From NCBI GenBank assembly GCA_002395085.1, contig DGVV01000052.1, forward strand, positions 1 to 7,779: a stretch of DNA of 7,779 bases, in the 5' to 3' direction. The notes below the pieces were generated by a model. That model was given only the letters and a program-made list of their open reading frames with translations, did no database searches and was not told the DNA's origin. Source of the stretch: Ruminococcus sp. UBA4275 (GTDB lineage: Bacteria; Bacillota; Clostridia; Oscillospirales; Ruminococcaceae). A program made the translations under genes and the position numbers. This document shows positions 1-6,169 of the stretch, in pieces; positions within the stretch are counted from its first letter, which is position 1; each line of letters opens with the position of its first letter.

Positions 1-27
1 CAAAACTTCTATATAGGTATCTGTCTT

Positions 28-59
28 AAAAAGCGCCCGCACAGGATTTTCCCGTGCGG
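28..59 (-). terminator. Intrinsic terminator ending the parA-parB-guaB-acetyltransferase unit
   Basis: Read on the minus strand, CCGCACGGG (59-51) pairs with CCTGTGCGG (45-37) around a 5-base loop (AAAAT), giving 9 base pairs with one G-U wobble. GCGC and then a run of five T (32-28) follow. The wobble is a G-U pair only on the minus strand; on the plus strand the same position is an A-C mismatch. Both this and the T-run therefore point to minus-strand termination. It starts 26 bases after the acetyltransferase stop codon. The arms recur in the hairpin after pyruvate kinase. Confidence 0.87.
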
Positions 60-85
60 ATCTGGAGGCAGCGCCCCGTTACAGA

Positions 86-658
86 TCATTGTGCCGCGAT
101 GCCGCTTTCATACTCGCTGCGCAGAATCGAGAAATAATGCCGCCCGACGTATTCGCCGTCCATATAGAAATAATCGCGCAGTGTCCCCTCATAGGTGAAG
201 CCGCATTTCTCAATCACGCGGCGCGAGGGGACATTGATCGTCTTGGTGCAGATCTGGACTTTGTGCAAATTCATGCTGTCAAAGCCGTATGCGATGACTG
301 CTTTCGTCGCCTCCGTTGCATATCCTCTGCACTGAAACGCCGCCCCGACGCAATACTCAATCTCTGCGAAATGATTCTTGCTGTCCACGAGGAAATAGGC
401 AATCTGCCCGATGCATTCGCCGCATTCCTTCTCAATGATTGCCCAGCGGTAATAATCAGGTTTCTCATATCCCGCGATATAGCGCGCCAGCAGGCCGTCA
501 ACGGCTTCGAGATCGGGATAGACCGGCTCAGAATACATTGCCTGCAAATGCGCATCCGACGCCCAGTTTTTCAGCACAGAAGCGTTGTCCGCAGGGCGAA
601 AGCGCCGCAGGATCAGGCGCTGCGTTTCGACGGTTTTTGTTCCGGAATGTGTCAGCAT
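86..658 (-). CDS. GNAT family N-acetyltransferase, RimJ/RimL type
   Basis: This is a 190-residue single-domain protein of the GCN5-related acetyltransferase fold, which moves an acetyl group from acetyl-CoA to an amine. The N-terminal ETQRLILRRFRPAD (11-24) is typical of the RimJ/RimL branch, whose best-known members acetylate N-termini of ribosomal proteins. AEIEYCV (98-104) leads into the acetyl-CoA loop FQCRGYATEA (108-117), which fits the Q/R-x-x-G-x-G/A motif. NVPSRRVIEKCGF (142-154) and EGTLRD (157-162) match the C-terminal half of the family, as does the closing ILRSEYE (178-184). Length is normal. The ATG at 658 sits 5 bases from AGGAGG (669-664). It is the last gene of the minus-strand unit, 60 bases after guaB, with a hairpin in the gap. 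The true substrate cannot be told from sequence: many members of this branch acetylate small molecules, antibiotics or other proteins. No signal peptide or membrane segment is visible, so it should be cytoplasmic. Confidence 0.9.
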   Translation of the reverse strand: MLTHSGTKTVETQRLILRRFRPADNASVLKNWASDAHLQAMYSEPVYPDLEAVDGLLARYIAGYEKPDYYRWAIIEKECGECIGQIAYFLVDSKNHFAEIEYCVGAAFQCRGYATEATKAVIAYGFDSMNLHKVQICTKTINVPSRRVIEKCGFTYEGTLRDYFYMDGEYVGRHYFSILRSEYESGIAAQ

Positions 659-681
659 AGTATCCTCCTGTAATAAGACAT

Positions 682-712
682 TGTGCCGCCCCGAATGAAT
701 CGGAGCGGCACA
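682..712 (-). terminator. Intercistronic hairpin after guaB, possible partial terminator
   Basis: A 13-base-pair stem pairs 682-694 with 700-712 around a 5-base loop, and starts 6 bases after the guaB stop codon. One position is G-U on the minus strand but C-A on the plus strand, so the structure has been kept for minus-strand transcripts. What follows on the minus strand is ATGTCTTATTAC and then the ribosome binding site of the acetyltransferase, without a real T-tract. It may be a weak terminator, or a 3'-end stabiliser that lowers expression of the last gene relative to guaB. Confidence 0.6.
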
Positions 713-718
713 TCCCGC

Positions 719-2188
719 TTAAATCTGCGCCGAATAATTCGGTGCCTCTTTGGTGATGTAAATATCGTGCGGATGACTCTCCTTGAGGCCCGCGCCGGTG
801 ATGCGCACGAACTGTGCCTTCTCATGCAGCGTCGGGATGTCGGGGCAGCCGCAGTAGCCCATACCGGAGCGAATGCCGCCGCAGAGCTGGAAGACAGTCT
901 CCGCGAGTGCCCCCTTGTAAGGCACTCTGCCCTCGACGCCTTCCGGAACGAGCTTTCTCGCGCCCTCCTGGAAGTAACGGTCCTTCGAGCCTGCTTCCAT
1001 TGCGCCGAGCGAACCCATACCGCGGTAGACCTTGAACTGTCTGCCCTGATAGATTTCGGTTGCGCCGGGAGCTTCCTCGCAGCCCGCAAAGAGCGAGCCG
1101 AGCATGACGACATTTGCGCCGGCAGCGAGTGCCTTCACGATGTCGCCGGAATACTTGATGCCGCCGTCCGCGATAACCGGAATGCCGTACTTCTCTGCGA
1201 CGCAGGCAGCGTCATAAACAGCAGTGATCTGCGGCACGCCGATACCTGCAACGACACGGGTTGTGCAGATCGAGCCGGGGCCGATACCGACCTTGATGGC
1301 ATCTGCGCCCGCCTTGATGAGTGCCTCAGCAGCCTCAGCGGTTGCGATGTTGCCGGCGATGACCGGTGTATCCGGATATGCCTCCTTGACGCGCTTGAGG
1401 CAGTTGATGATATTTGCGCTGTGACCGTGTGCGCTGTCGAGGACGAGGACATCCGCCTTTGCCTCGATCAGAGCGCCTGCACGCTCCAGAATGTCCTTCG
1501 TGACACCGATTGCCGCACCGCAGAGGAGTCTGCCGCTGGTATCGCGCGCGGAATTCGGGTACTTGACGGACTTCTCAATATCCTTGATGGTGATGAGACC
1601 GCGGAGAATGCCGTTCTCATCGACGATCGGGAGCTTTTCGATCTTGTGTGCGCAGAGGATTTCCTGCGCCTGCTTCAGGGTTGTGCCGACGGGCGCGGTG
1701 ACGAGGTTCTCCTTCGTCATGACCTCACGGATCTGGAGATTGAAGTCTGTGAGGAAACGCATATCACGGTTGGTGATGATGCCGACGAGATGCCCTTCGC
1801 TGTCCACGATCGGGACGCCGGAGATCTTGTATTTGCCCATCAGCTCATCTGCATCGTAGACATAGCGGTCTTCGGTAAGAGAGAAGGGATTGACGATGAC
1901 GCCGTTTTCGGAGCGCTTGACCTTATCGACCTCGTCGCACTGCTGTTCGATGGTCATATTCTTGTGGATGATGCCGATGCCGCCCTCACGCGCAATTGCG
2001 ATTGCCATTTTGGATTCGGTAACGGTGTCCATAGCGGAGGTCATGATCGGGGTATTGAGCATGACGTTTCCGGCAAGGCGGGTCGAGAGGTTGATCATAT
2101 TCGGGGTGACATTGGATTCTGCGGGAATCAGCAGAACGTCATCGAAGGTCAGACCTTCCTTTGCGAATTTGTTGGTCTTTTCAAGCAT
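719..2188 (-). CDS. guaB: Inosine-5'-monophosphate dehydrogenase
   Basis: GuaB oxidises IMP to XMP with NAD+, the first committed step of guanine nucleotide synthesis, in the cytoplasm. At 489 residues it has the normal full length with both CBS domains. The barrel begins with GLTFDDVLLIPAES (12-25). Two CBS repeats lie at about 100-210 (GVPIVDSEGHLVGIITNRD; KLPIVDENGILRGLITIKD). DSAHGHS (251-257), the active-site loop GIGPGSICTTR (301-311) with catalytic Cys308, ADGGIKYSGD (340-349) and MLGSLFAG (362-369) follow. The mobile flap carries the adjacent Arg404-Tyr405 pair and EGVEGRVPYKG (416-426). All expected catalytic residues are present. The ATG at 2188 has AAGGAG (2202-2197) 8 bases upstream. 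It follows parB by only 33 bases with no promoter or terminator visible between them, so co-transcription is likely. No guanine riboswitch or purine-operator candidate precedes it. CBS domains in this family usually sense adenine or guanine nucleotides. Confidence 0.98.
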   Translation of the reverse strand: MLEKTNKFAKEGLTFDDVLLIPAESNVTPNMINLSTRLAGNVMLNTPIMTSAMDTVTESKMAIAIAREGGIGIIHKNMTIEQQCDEVDKVKRSENGVIVNPFSLTEDRYVYDADELMGKYKISGVPIVDSEGHLVGIITNRDMRFLTDFNLQIREVMTKENLVTAPVGTTLKQAQEILCAHKIEKLPIVDENGILRGLITIKDIEKSVKYPNSARDTSGRLLCGAAIGVTKDILERAGALIEAKADVLVLDSAHGHSANIINCLKRVKEAYPDTPVIAGNIATAEAAEALIKAGADAIKVGIGPGSICTTRVVAGIGVPQITAVYDAACVAEKYGIPVIADGGIKYSGDIVKALAAGANVVMLGSLFAGCEEAPGATEIYQGRQFKVYRGMGSLGAMEAGSKDRYFQEGARKLVPEGVEGRVPYKGALAETVFQLCGGIRSGMGYCGCPDIPTLHEKAQFVRITGAGLKESHPHDIYITKEAPNYSAQI

Positions 2189-2221
2189 AGTACATTCTCC
2201 TTTTCGTCTCCGGTGCGGGCT

Positions 2222-3082
2222 TTACGTTTCGTCTTTTGTCAGCAGACGGCAGAGCGTCTGCAAATCATCCCTGTCATAGAATTCGAGCTGAAGCACGCCT
2301 TTTTTCTTGCCGCTCTGGACATGAACCTTTCTGCCGAGCAGATTGCCCAGTGAAATTTCCATCTCCTCATAGAAGATGCGGTCAGGCGACATCGGCTGCG
2401 GCGGTGCTTCTGCCGGTTGATTCTGTTTCTGTGCGAGCATTTCGATCTCGCGCACAGTAATCTTATCCTCTGCGGCGCGCTGTGCGCATTCGAGGAGGAG
2501 ATTTTCGTCTTTGAGTGCGGCGAGCGCTTTCGCGTGGCCGACGGTAATTTTGCCTTTTTCGAGGTAATCCTGCACCAGCACCGGCAGATTCAGCAGGCGC
2601 AGGGCATTTGCGACCGCAGAGCGGGAACGCCCGACTGTTTTCGCGACCTCCTCCTGCGTCATGTGGAATTGCTGCATGAGTGCCTGATAGCCGGCTGCTT
2701 CCTCAATGGGATTTAAGTTTTCGCGCTGCAGATTCTCGATGAGTGCGATCTGTCCGGCTTCAGCGTCTGTCAGTTCCCGGATGATGACGGGAACTTCCGA
2801 GAGACCGATGCGTTTGGCGGCGCGCCATCTGCGCTCACCGGCAACGATCTGGAAGCGTCCGCCTTCCACGGGCCGCACGACGATCGGCTGGAGCATTCCG
2901 TGCGACTGAATGGATTCTGCAAGCTCCGTGAGGGCTTCGTCATCGAAGCGCTTGCGGGGCTGTGAACGGTTCTGTTCGATCTCGCTGATGCGGAGTGTCT
3001 GCACACCCGCCTGCGGATCGGCTGCATTCTGCTCGAACAGAGCGCCGAGTCCGCCGCCGAGTCCGAGACCGCCTTTCGCCAT
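2222..3082 (-). CDS. parB: Chromosome partitioning protein ParB (Spo0J family)
   Basis: ParB is a CTP-dependent DNA clamp that loads at parS sites near the replication origin, spreads along DNA, stimulates ParA and helps recruit the SMC complex. This protein has 286 residues, normal for chromosomal ParB. A glycine-rich N-terminus (GLGLGGGLGALF, 5-16), which in Spo0J-like proteins carries the ParA-activating segment, is followed by the CTP-binding domain with GERRWRA (82-88) and ENLQREN (116-122). A helix-turn-helix (TQEEVAKTVGRSRSAVANAL, about 142-161) would read parS. A proline-rich linker (222-232) leads to the C-terminal dimerisation region (about 234-286), whose KVHVQSGKKKGVLQLEFYD matches the family. 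The start at 3082 has only a weak ribosome site (AAGGCGG). It lies 46 bases downstream of parA. No consensus parS was seen in the window. Confidence 0.97.
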   Translation of the reverse strand: MAKGGLGLGGGLGALFEQNAADPQAGVQTLRISEIEQNRSQPRKRFDDEALTELAESIQSHGMLQPIVVRPVEGGRFQIVAGERRWRAAKRIGLSEVPVIIRELTDAEAGQIALIENLQRENLNPIEEAAGYQALMQQFHMTQEEVAKTVGRSRSAVANALRLLNLPVLVQDYLEKGKITVGHAKALAALKDENLLLECAQRAAEDKITVREIEMLAQKQNQPAEAPPQPMSPDRIFYEEMEISLGNLLGRKVHVQSGKKKGVLQLEFYDRDDLQTLCRLLTKDET

Positions 3083-3128
3083 AATGGATCGCCCGCCTTT
3101 CTGTATATGGGATAAACTTCAGCGGCAT

Positions 3129-3935
3129 TCAGTGCTTGCTGAAGATGAACCTTCTGGGTTTTCTGTCGGGTTCAAGCGGCTCATTGAGCAGCTCATGCGC
3201 GACCATTTCGTAAGCTTCCGCGCCTTTGGAGGAGCGGTCGTAATAGAACACGGGCTTGCCGTGGCTGGGCGCTTCCGAGAGCCGGACATTGCGCGGGATT
3301 TTGGTCCGGAAGACCTGATCGGGGAAGAATTTTTCGACTTCCTCGACGACCTGCAAAGAGAGATTGAGCCGTGCATCGAACATCGTAAAGAGGATGCCTT
3401 CGATGCGGAGCAGGGGGTTATATTTGCTCTTGACGATGCGGATGGTTTCATAGAGCTGCGAAAGACCCTCCAGCGCAAGGAATTCCGCAGTCATGGGGAT
3501 GATGACGGAATCCGCAGCGACGAGATTATTGAGCGTGATGAGACTCAGCGAGGGCGGGCAGTCGATGAAGATGTAATCGTAATCCGTGCGGCAGGTGAGC
3601 AGCGCCATTTTGAGGCGTTCGAGGCGGTTATCCAGTTCCACCAGCTCGATTTCCGCACCTGCGAGTGCCGAGACAGCGGGCAGCAGGCTGACGTTTTCAA
3701 ATTCGGTCTGCCGGATCGCATCCTGAATGCGTGCTTTGCCGATCAGCACTTCATAGCTGGAGCAGGTAAGCCCCTTTTTGGCAATGCCGAGACCGGTGGT
3801 GGTATTGCCCTGCGAATCGGTATCGCAGCACAGCACCTTCTTGCCGCGCATACCGAGATACGCCGCGAGGCTGACCACAGAGGTCGATTTGCCGACACCG
3901 CCTTTTTGGTTCGCAAATGCGATGATTTTACCCAT
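3129..3935 (-). CDS. parA: Chromosome partitioning ATPase ParA (Soj family)
   Basis: ParA is a deviant Walker ATPase that binds DNA as an ATP-bound dimer and moves ParB-parS complexes; Soj homologues also affect DnaA. From the chosen start the protein has 268 residues. The deviant Walker A motif is KGGVGKST (11-18) with signature Lys11 and catalytic Lys16. DTDSQGN (38-44) takes the place of the usual DxDPQGN switch, with Ser in place of Pro. The Walker B region is YIFIDCPPSL (121-130), and IPRNVRLSEAPSHG (213-226) is a strong Soj signature. An upstream in-frame ATG at 3983 was rejected: it would add 16 non-conserved residues and has no ribosome site, whereas the ATG at 3935 has AAGGAGG (3953-3947) and opens directly with MGKIIAFANQKGG. 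It is the first gene of the minus-strand unit. The genes that usually sit next to soj-spo0J (rsmG, mnmG, mnmE) are absent here. Confidence 0.96.
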   Translation of the reverse strand: MGKIIAFANQKGGVGKSTSVVSLAAYLGMRGKKVLCCDTDSQGNTTTGLGIAKKGLTCSSYEVLIGKARIQDAIRQTEFENVSLLPAVSALAGAEIELVELDNRLERLKMALLTCRTDYDYIFIDCPPSLSLITLNNLVAADSVIIPMTAEFLALEGLSQLYETIRIVKSKYNPLLRIEGILFTMFDARLNLSLQVVEEVEKFFPDQVFRTKIPRNVRLSEAPSHGKPVFYYDRSSKGAEAYEMVAHELLNEPLEPDRKPRRFIFSKH

Positions 3936-3946
3936 ATTCGGATGTG

Positions 3947-3953
3947 CCTCCTT
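3947..3953 (-). promoter_or_regulatory. Ribosome binding site that fixes the parA start
   Basis: AAGGAGG on the minus strand lies 11 bases before the ATG at 3935, a slightly long spacing. It is the only good ribosome site near the candidate starts and supports 3935 over 3983. Its first bases overlap the right arm of the adjacent palindrome (3951-3967). Confidence 0.75.
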
Positions 3954-3967
3954 CCGGCTGCCGGAAG
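3951..3967 (-). promoter_or_regulatory. Palindrome in the parA leader overlapping the ribosome site
   Basis: The 17-base sequence CTTCCGGCAGCCGGAAG (minus strand) is a perfect palindrome around its central base and can fold into a 7-base-pair hairpin with a CAG loop. Its last bases are the first bases of the parA Shine-Dalgarno sequence, so a folded leader could reduce translation. As DNA it could instead be an operator for an autorepressor. Both roles are inference; only the palindrome and overlap are seen. Confidence 0.5.
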
Positions 3968-4002
3968 CCGATGCTGCCGGCATTCTGTATCTGTTTCATT
4001 TC

Positions 4003-4031
4003 ATTATACCATATTCAGAGTGAAAAGTAAA
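4003..4031 (-). promoter_or_regulatory. Sigma-A type promoter of the parA-parB-guaB unit
   Basis: On the minus strand, TTTACT (4031-4026) lies 17 bases upstream of a perfect TATAAT (4008-4003) preceded by TGG, giving the extended -10 form TGnTATAAT. Predicted transcription start is near 3996, leaving a leader of about 60 bases before the parA ATG. Confidence 0.85.
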
Positions 4032-4160
4032 GAGGGGGAAGGCGGCAAGTCCGTATGGAGTATGCAGAGAAAAATTATACCTATTTTTCCCGATTTCCGG
4101 TCATTCTCACCAAGCCGTGCGGAAGCGGACGGAATCTGCGTGAAAAACGTTTGCAGTTCC

Positions 4161-4189
4161 TTTACAAAAACGACAAAATGTGGTATACT
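4161..4189 (+). promoter_or_regulatory. Sigma-A type promoter of queA
   Basis: TTTACA (4161-4166), a 17-base spacer and TATACT (4184-4189) preceded by TGG form a near-consensus extended -10 promoter. The start of transcription should be near 4196, giving a leader of about 50 bases. Nothing resembling a preQ1 riboswitch fits in that leader. Confidence 0.87.
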
Positions 4190-4208
4190 GAATCCGAATG
4201 AGTATACG

Positions 4209-4226
4209 GCGGCGGGGCATCGCCGC
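4209..4226 (+). promoter_or_regulatory. Hairpin in the queA leader next to the ribosome site
   Basis: GCGGCG (4209-4214) pairs with CGCCGC (4221-4226) around a 6-base loop. The stem ends one base before AGAAGGGAG, the queA ribosome site (about 4228-4235). No T-run follows, so it is not a terminator. It could affect ribosome access or transcript stability, but no function is shown. Confidence 0.45.
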
Positions 4227-4245
4227 AGAAGGGAGCTGACTGCCC

Positions 4246-5283
4246 GTGACGATTGAATATACGCGCAGAAGCACATATTTTTACGATCTGCCCGAGGAAC
4301 TGATTGCACAAACACCGGTTGAGCCGAGAAGCGCTTCGCGCCTGCTTTCGCTTGACCGCAGAAGCGGTGCGGTATCGCATCATCATTTCTATGATCTCGG
4401 AGCATTTCTCAGACCCGGCGATCTGCTTGTCATGAATGATTCGCGGGTGCTGCCCGCGCGGCTGTACGGCGTGCGCGAAGATACCGGTTCTCCGATTGAA
4501 TTTCTGCTGCTGAAGCCGGTCGGGGAGAAGGTCTGGGAGATCATCTGCAAACCCGGCAAGAAGGCAAAGCCCGGCAAGCGCTTCCGCTTCGGAGAGAAAC
4601 TCGCCGCAGAAGTGCTGGATACGGCAGAGGACGGCGGACGCATCGTGCGCTTTGAATGCGAGGGCAGCCTGTATGCTGTGCTGGATGAAATCGGACAGAT
4701 GCCGCTGCCGCCCTACATCACCGCGAAACTCGAAAACAAGGAACGGTATCAGACCGTCTATGCGCGGGAACTGGGTTCTTCCGCCGCCCCGACTGCCGGT
4801 CTGCACTTCACGCCGGAACTGCTTGCTTCGCTGAAGGAACAGGGCGTAGATGAGGCATTCGTGACGCTGCACGTCGGGCTTGGCACATTCCGTCCGGTGA
4901 AAGAGGACGACATCACGAAGCATCATATGCACATCGAGCATTATACCGTGCCTGCCGAGACCGCCGAAAAAATCCGCAGAACCAAGGAAAACGGCGGCAG
5001 AGTCATCGCGGTCGGCACAACATCCTGCCGGACACTGGAAGGTGCTGCGGCGCAGTACGGGGAGATTGCCGCCTGCGAGGGCGATACCGGCATCTTCATT
5101 TACCCGCCCTATGATTTCAAGGTCATTGACGGTCTCATCACGAATTTCCATCTGCCGGAATCGACGCTCATTATGCTGGTGTCGGCGTTTGCAGGCTATG
5201 AACATACCATGAATGCCTACAAAATCGCAGTTGCGGAACGCTACCGGTTCTTTTCGTTCGGGGATGCAATGGTGATCCTTTGA
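4246..5283 (+). CDS. queA: S-adenosylmethionine:tRNA ribosyltransferase-isomerase
   Basis: QueA transfers and isomerises the ribosyl group of S-adenosylmethionine onto 7-aminomethyl-7-deazaguanine already in the tRNA wobble position, forming epoxyqueuosine at position 34 of tRNAs with GUN anticodons. The 345-residue length is normal. Family blocks appear in order: YDLPEELIAQTP (13-24), LVMNDSRVLPARL (61-73), GQMPLPPYI (150-158), ERYQTVYA (166-173), GSSAAPTAGLHFT (177-189), LHVGLGTFRPV (208-218), AVGTTSCRTLE (255-265), then IYPPYDFKVIDGLITNFHLP (285-304) and YRFFSFGDAM (333-342). It starts at a GTG (4246) with GGGAG about 10 bases upstream; no closer ATG aligns with the family N-terminus. It leads the plus-strand unit from its own promoter. 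Tgt and the queuosine precursor genes are not in the window, so tRNA insertion of preQ1 must be encoded elsewhere or rely on salvage. Confidence 0.98.
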   Translation: MTIEYTRRSTYFYDLPEELIAQTPVEPRSASRLLSLDRRSGAVSHHHFYDLGAFLRPGDLLVMNDSRVLPARLYGVREDTGSPIEFLLLKPVGEKVWEIICKPGKKAKPGKRFRFGEKLAAEVLDTAEDGGRIVRFECEGSLYAVLDEIGQMPLPPYITAKLENKERYQTVYARELGSSAAPTAGLHFTPELLASLKEQGVDEAFVTLHVGLGTFRPVKEDDITKHHMHIEHYTVPAETAEKIRRTKENGGRVIAVGTTSCRTLEGAAAQYGEIAACEGDTGIFIYPPYDFKVIDGLITNFHLPESTLIMLVSAFAGYEHTMNAYKIAVAERYRFFSFGDAMVIL

Positions 5284-5286
5284 CAG

Positions 5287-5292
5287 AGGAGG
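5287..5292 (+). promoter_or_regulatory. Ribosome binding site that fixes the start of the unknown membrane gene
   Basis: AGGAGG begins four bases after the queA stop codon and lies 10 bases before the ATG at 5303. A GTG at 5294 in the same frame is only one base downstream of this site, too close to be used, so 5303 is the start. Confidence 0.8.
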
Positions 5293-5302
5293 TGTGTGCG
5301 GC

Positions 5303-6031
5303 ATGACAGTTGTGTATGTGCTGCTGATTGCGCTGATGCTGGCGGGTTTCATCCTGACCGGTGCGGCACGGTTCGTCGTCTGTATGATCCTGCTGGCGGT
5401 TTTCTGCGCGGCTGATCTGCCGGCACGTTCAGGCAGGAGCAGAAAGAGCAGCGGCAAGCGCCTGCTGATCGCCCTGCTGCTTTGCTGCGTACCGTTTCTT
5501 TGCGCGCCGCTTGCAATGCATACAACGCTGATGTGGCGCTATCCGTTTCAGCGTGCGCTGCTTGGCATATACAACGCGCCGGCAGCGTGGGTTCCCGATT
5601 TTCAGCGGGATGTGCAGTCGGATTTCGCATTCGACTATCTGGCAGGTGTGATGCAGGGAACGGGGCATGAGTCAATCCGCTTTGTAACATCGCCCGCCCG
5701 TGCCGCAGAGATTGAGCAGCAGTTTGCGGAGAAGGCGCTGTATCAAAGCACACTGCCTTCGGAAAAGAACGGCAGTTTTCCGGAGATTCCGGAGCAGAGC
5801 CGTTCAGCATTTCCTGCGGCGGCGGGCGGCTGGGACGGTACTGCCGATTTCTGGTTTGACCGCGATTTCTGGTTTGCAGACGGCACACCCCCTGCGGATG
5901 CAAAGGTCTATTATCTCGATGCGCGCGGCAACTGGAATCATCCGGGATGCTCTGCGGCCATTGTCAGCAGCCGGTCTGGCCGCGTGGAATATGCCCAGTA
6001 CGGCTATACGCAGCTCGCATCCGCCGACTGA
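5303..6031 (+). CDS. Membrane-anchored protein of unknown function
   Basis: I do not recognise this 242-residue protein. The N-terminus has hydrophobic stretches at about 3-20, 24-36 and 52-70. The second and third are separated by a strongly basic loop (ARSGRSRKSSGKR, about 40-52), expected to face the cytoplasm. By the positive-inside rule the remaining 170 residues would lie outside the membrane. That part has no visible catalytic motif. It contains a near-perfect tandem aromatic repeat, DFWFDRDFWFADG, and ends in VYYLDARGNWNHPGCSAAIV followed by SGRVEYAQYG, which looks like a folded beta-rich end rather than random sequence. Only 19 bases separate it from queA, with a strong ribosome site between, so it should be translated from the queA transcript. 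Base composition resembles its neighbours, giving no sign of recent transfer. It could be a cell-envelope protein. That it is a real gene is well supported; its role is not. Confidence 0.85.
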   Translation: MTVVYVLLIALMLAGFILTGAARFVVCMILLAVFCAADLPARSGRSRKSSGKRLLIALLLCCVPFLCAPLAMHTTLMWRYPFQRALLGIYNAPAAWVPDFQRDVQSDFAFDYLAGVMQGTGHESIRFVTSPARAAEIEQQFAEKALYQSTLPSEKNGSFPEIPEQSRSAFPAAAGGWDGTADFWFDRDFWFADGTPPADAKVYYLDARGNWNHPGCSAAIVSSRSGRVEYAQYGYTQLASAD

Positions 6032-6045
6032 CGGCTTGCGGAAAA

Positions 6046-6073
6046 CGCCGCAGTGATCTCGACGGCGCATTTT
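6046..6073 (+). terminator. Weak terminator-like hairpin before pyruvate kinase
   Basis: CGCCG (6046-6050) can pair with CGGCG (6063-6067) around a 12-base loop, followed by CATTTT. A competing stem, TGCGG/CCGCA (6037-6041 with 6048-6052), uses the same bases. Both stems are short, so termination here would be partial at best. A separate 6-base-pair hairpin with a TGA loop lies at 6106-6120. No convincing promoter was found in 6032-6169. Confidence 0.3.
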
Positions 6074-6154
6074 GCTGAAAAGCTGATTTTATCCGACAGA
6101 ACAGCGCCGGATGATCCGGCAAACCGGTTCTGCGTGAGTCAGCGTGATATATTT

Positions 6155-6162
6155 GGAGGAGG
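6155..6162 (+). promoter_or_regulatory. Strong ribosome binding site that fixes the pyruvate kinase start
   Basis: GGAGGAGG lies 7 bases before the ATG at 6170. It selects this start over an in-frame GTG at 6053, which has no ribosome site and would add 39 residues with no counterpart in the family. Confidence 0.88.
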
Positions 6163-6169
6163 AAAATTT

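Larger units (their letters stand above)
3936..4245. other. Divergent noncoding region between parA and queA
   Basis: These 310 bases separate the two divergent units. The parA leader and its hairpin take 3936-3996, the parA promoter 4003-4031, the queA promoter 4161-4189, and the queA leader with its hairpin about 4196-4245. The middle, 4032-4160, shows no gene, no RNA fold that I recognise and no parS. Its only notable item is a second TATAAT on the minus strand (4079-4074) without a convincing -35 at the right distance. Confidence 0.75.

Noticed and set aside
683..2353. A 556-codon open frame on the plus strand opposite guaB and the end of parB
   Set aside because: The opposite strand encodes a complete IMP dehydrogenase with every motif. 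The plus frame gives an Asp/Ala/Cys-rich, motif-free product, as expected from the complement of GC-rich codons, and has no ribosome site.
3117..3144. CTTCAGC/GCTGAAG inverted repeat around the parA stop codon
   Set aside because: A 7-base stem with a 14-base loop and no T-run; partly fixed by coding sequence, so chance is a sufficient explanation.
3990..4007. TGTTTCATTTCATTAT as a possible parS site upstream of parA
   Set aside because: Only the left half matches TGTTTCACGTGAAACA. The right half fails at most positions and the palindrome is lost; the sequence overlaps the parA -10 region.
4074..4079. A second minus-strand TATAAT as an additional parA promoter
   Set aside because: The best -35 candidate, ATGACC, would be 19 bases away. 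The downstream promoter at 4031-4003 is much better.
2910..4256. A 448-codon plus-strand frame opposite parA that crosses the divergent promoter region into queA
   Set aside because: It runs through both promoters and leaders, has no recognisable domains, and parA on the other strand explains the coding signal.
4162..5457. A 431-codon minus-strand frame opposite queA
   Set aside because: queA is complete and motif-perfect on the plus strand; the minus frame product has no family features.
6125..6153. TGATATATT as an extended -10 for pyruvate kinase
   Set aside because: Transcription would start near 6160, inside the ribosome binding site, and there is no -35 match.
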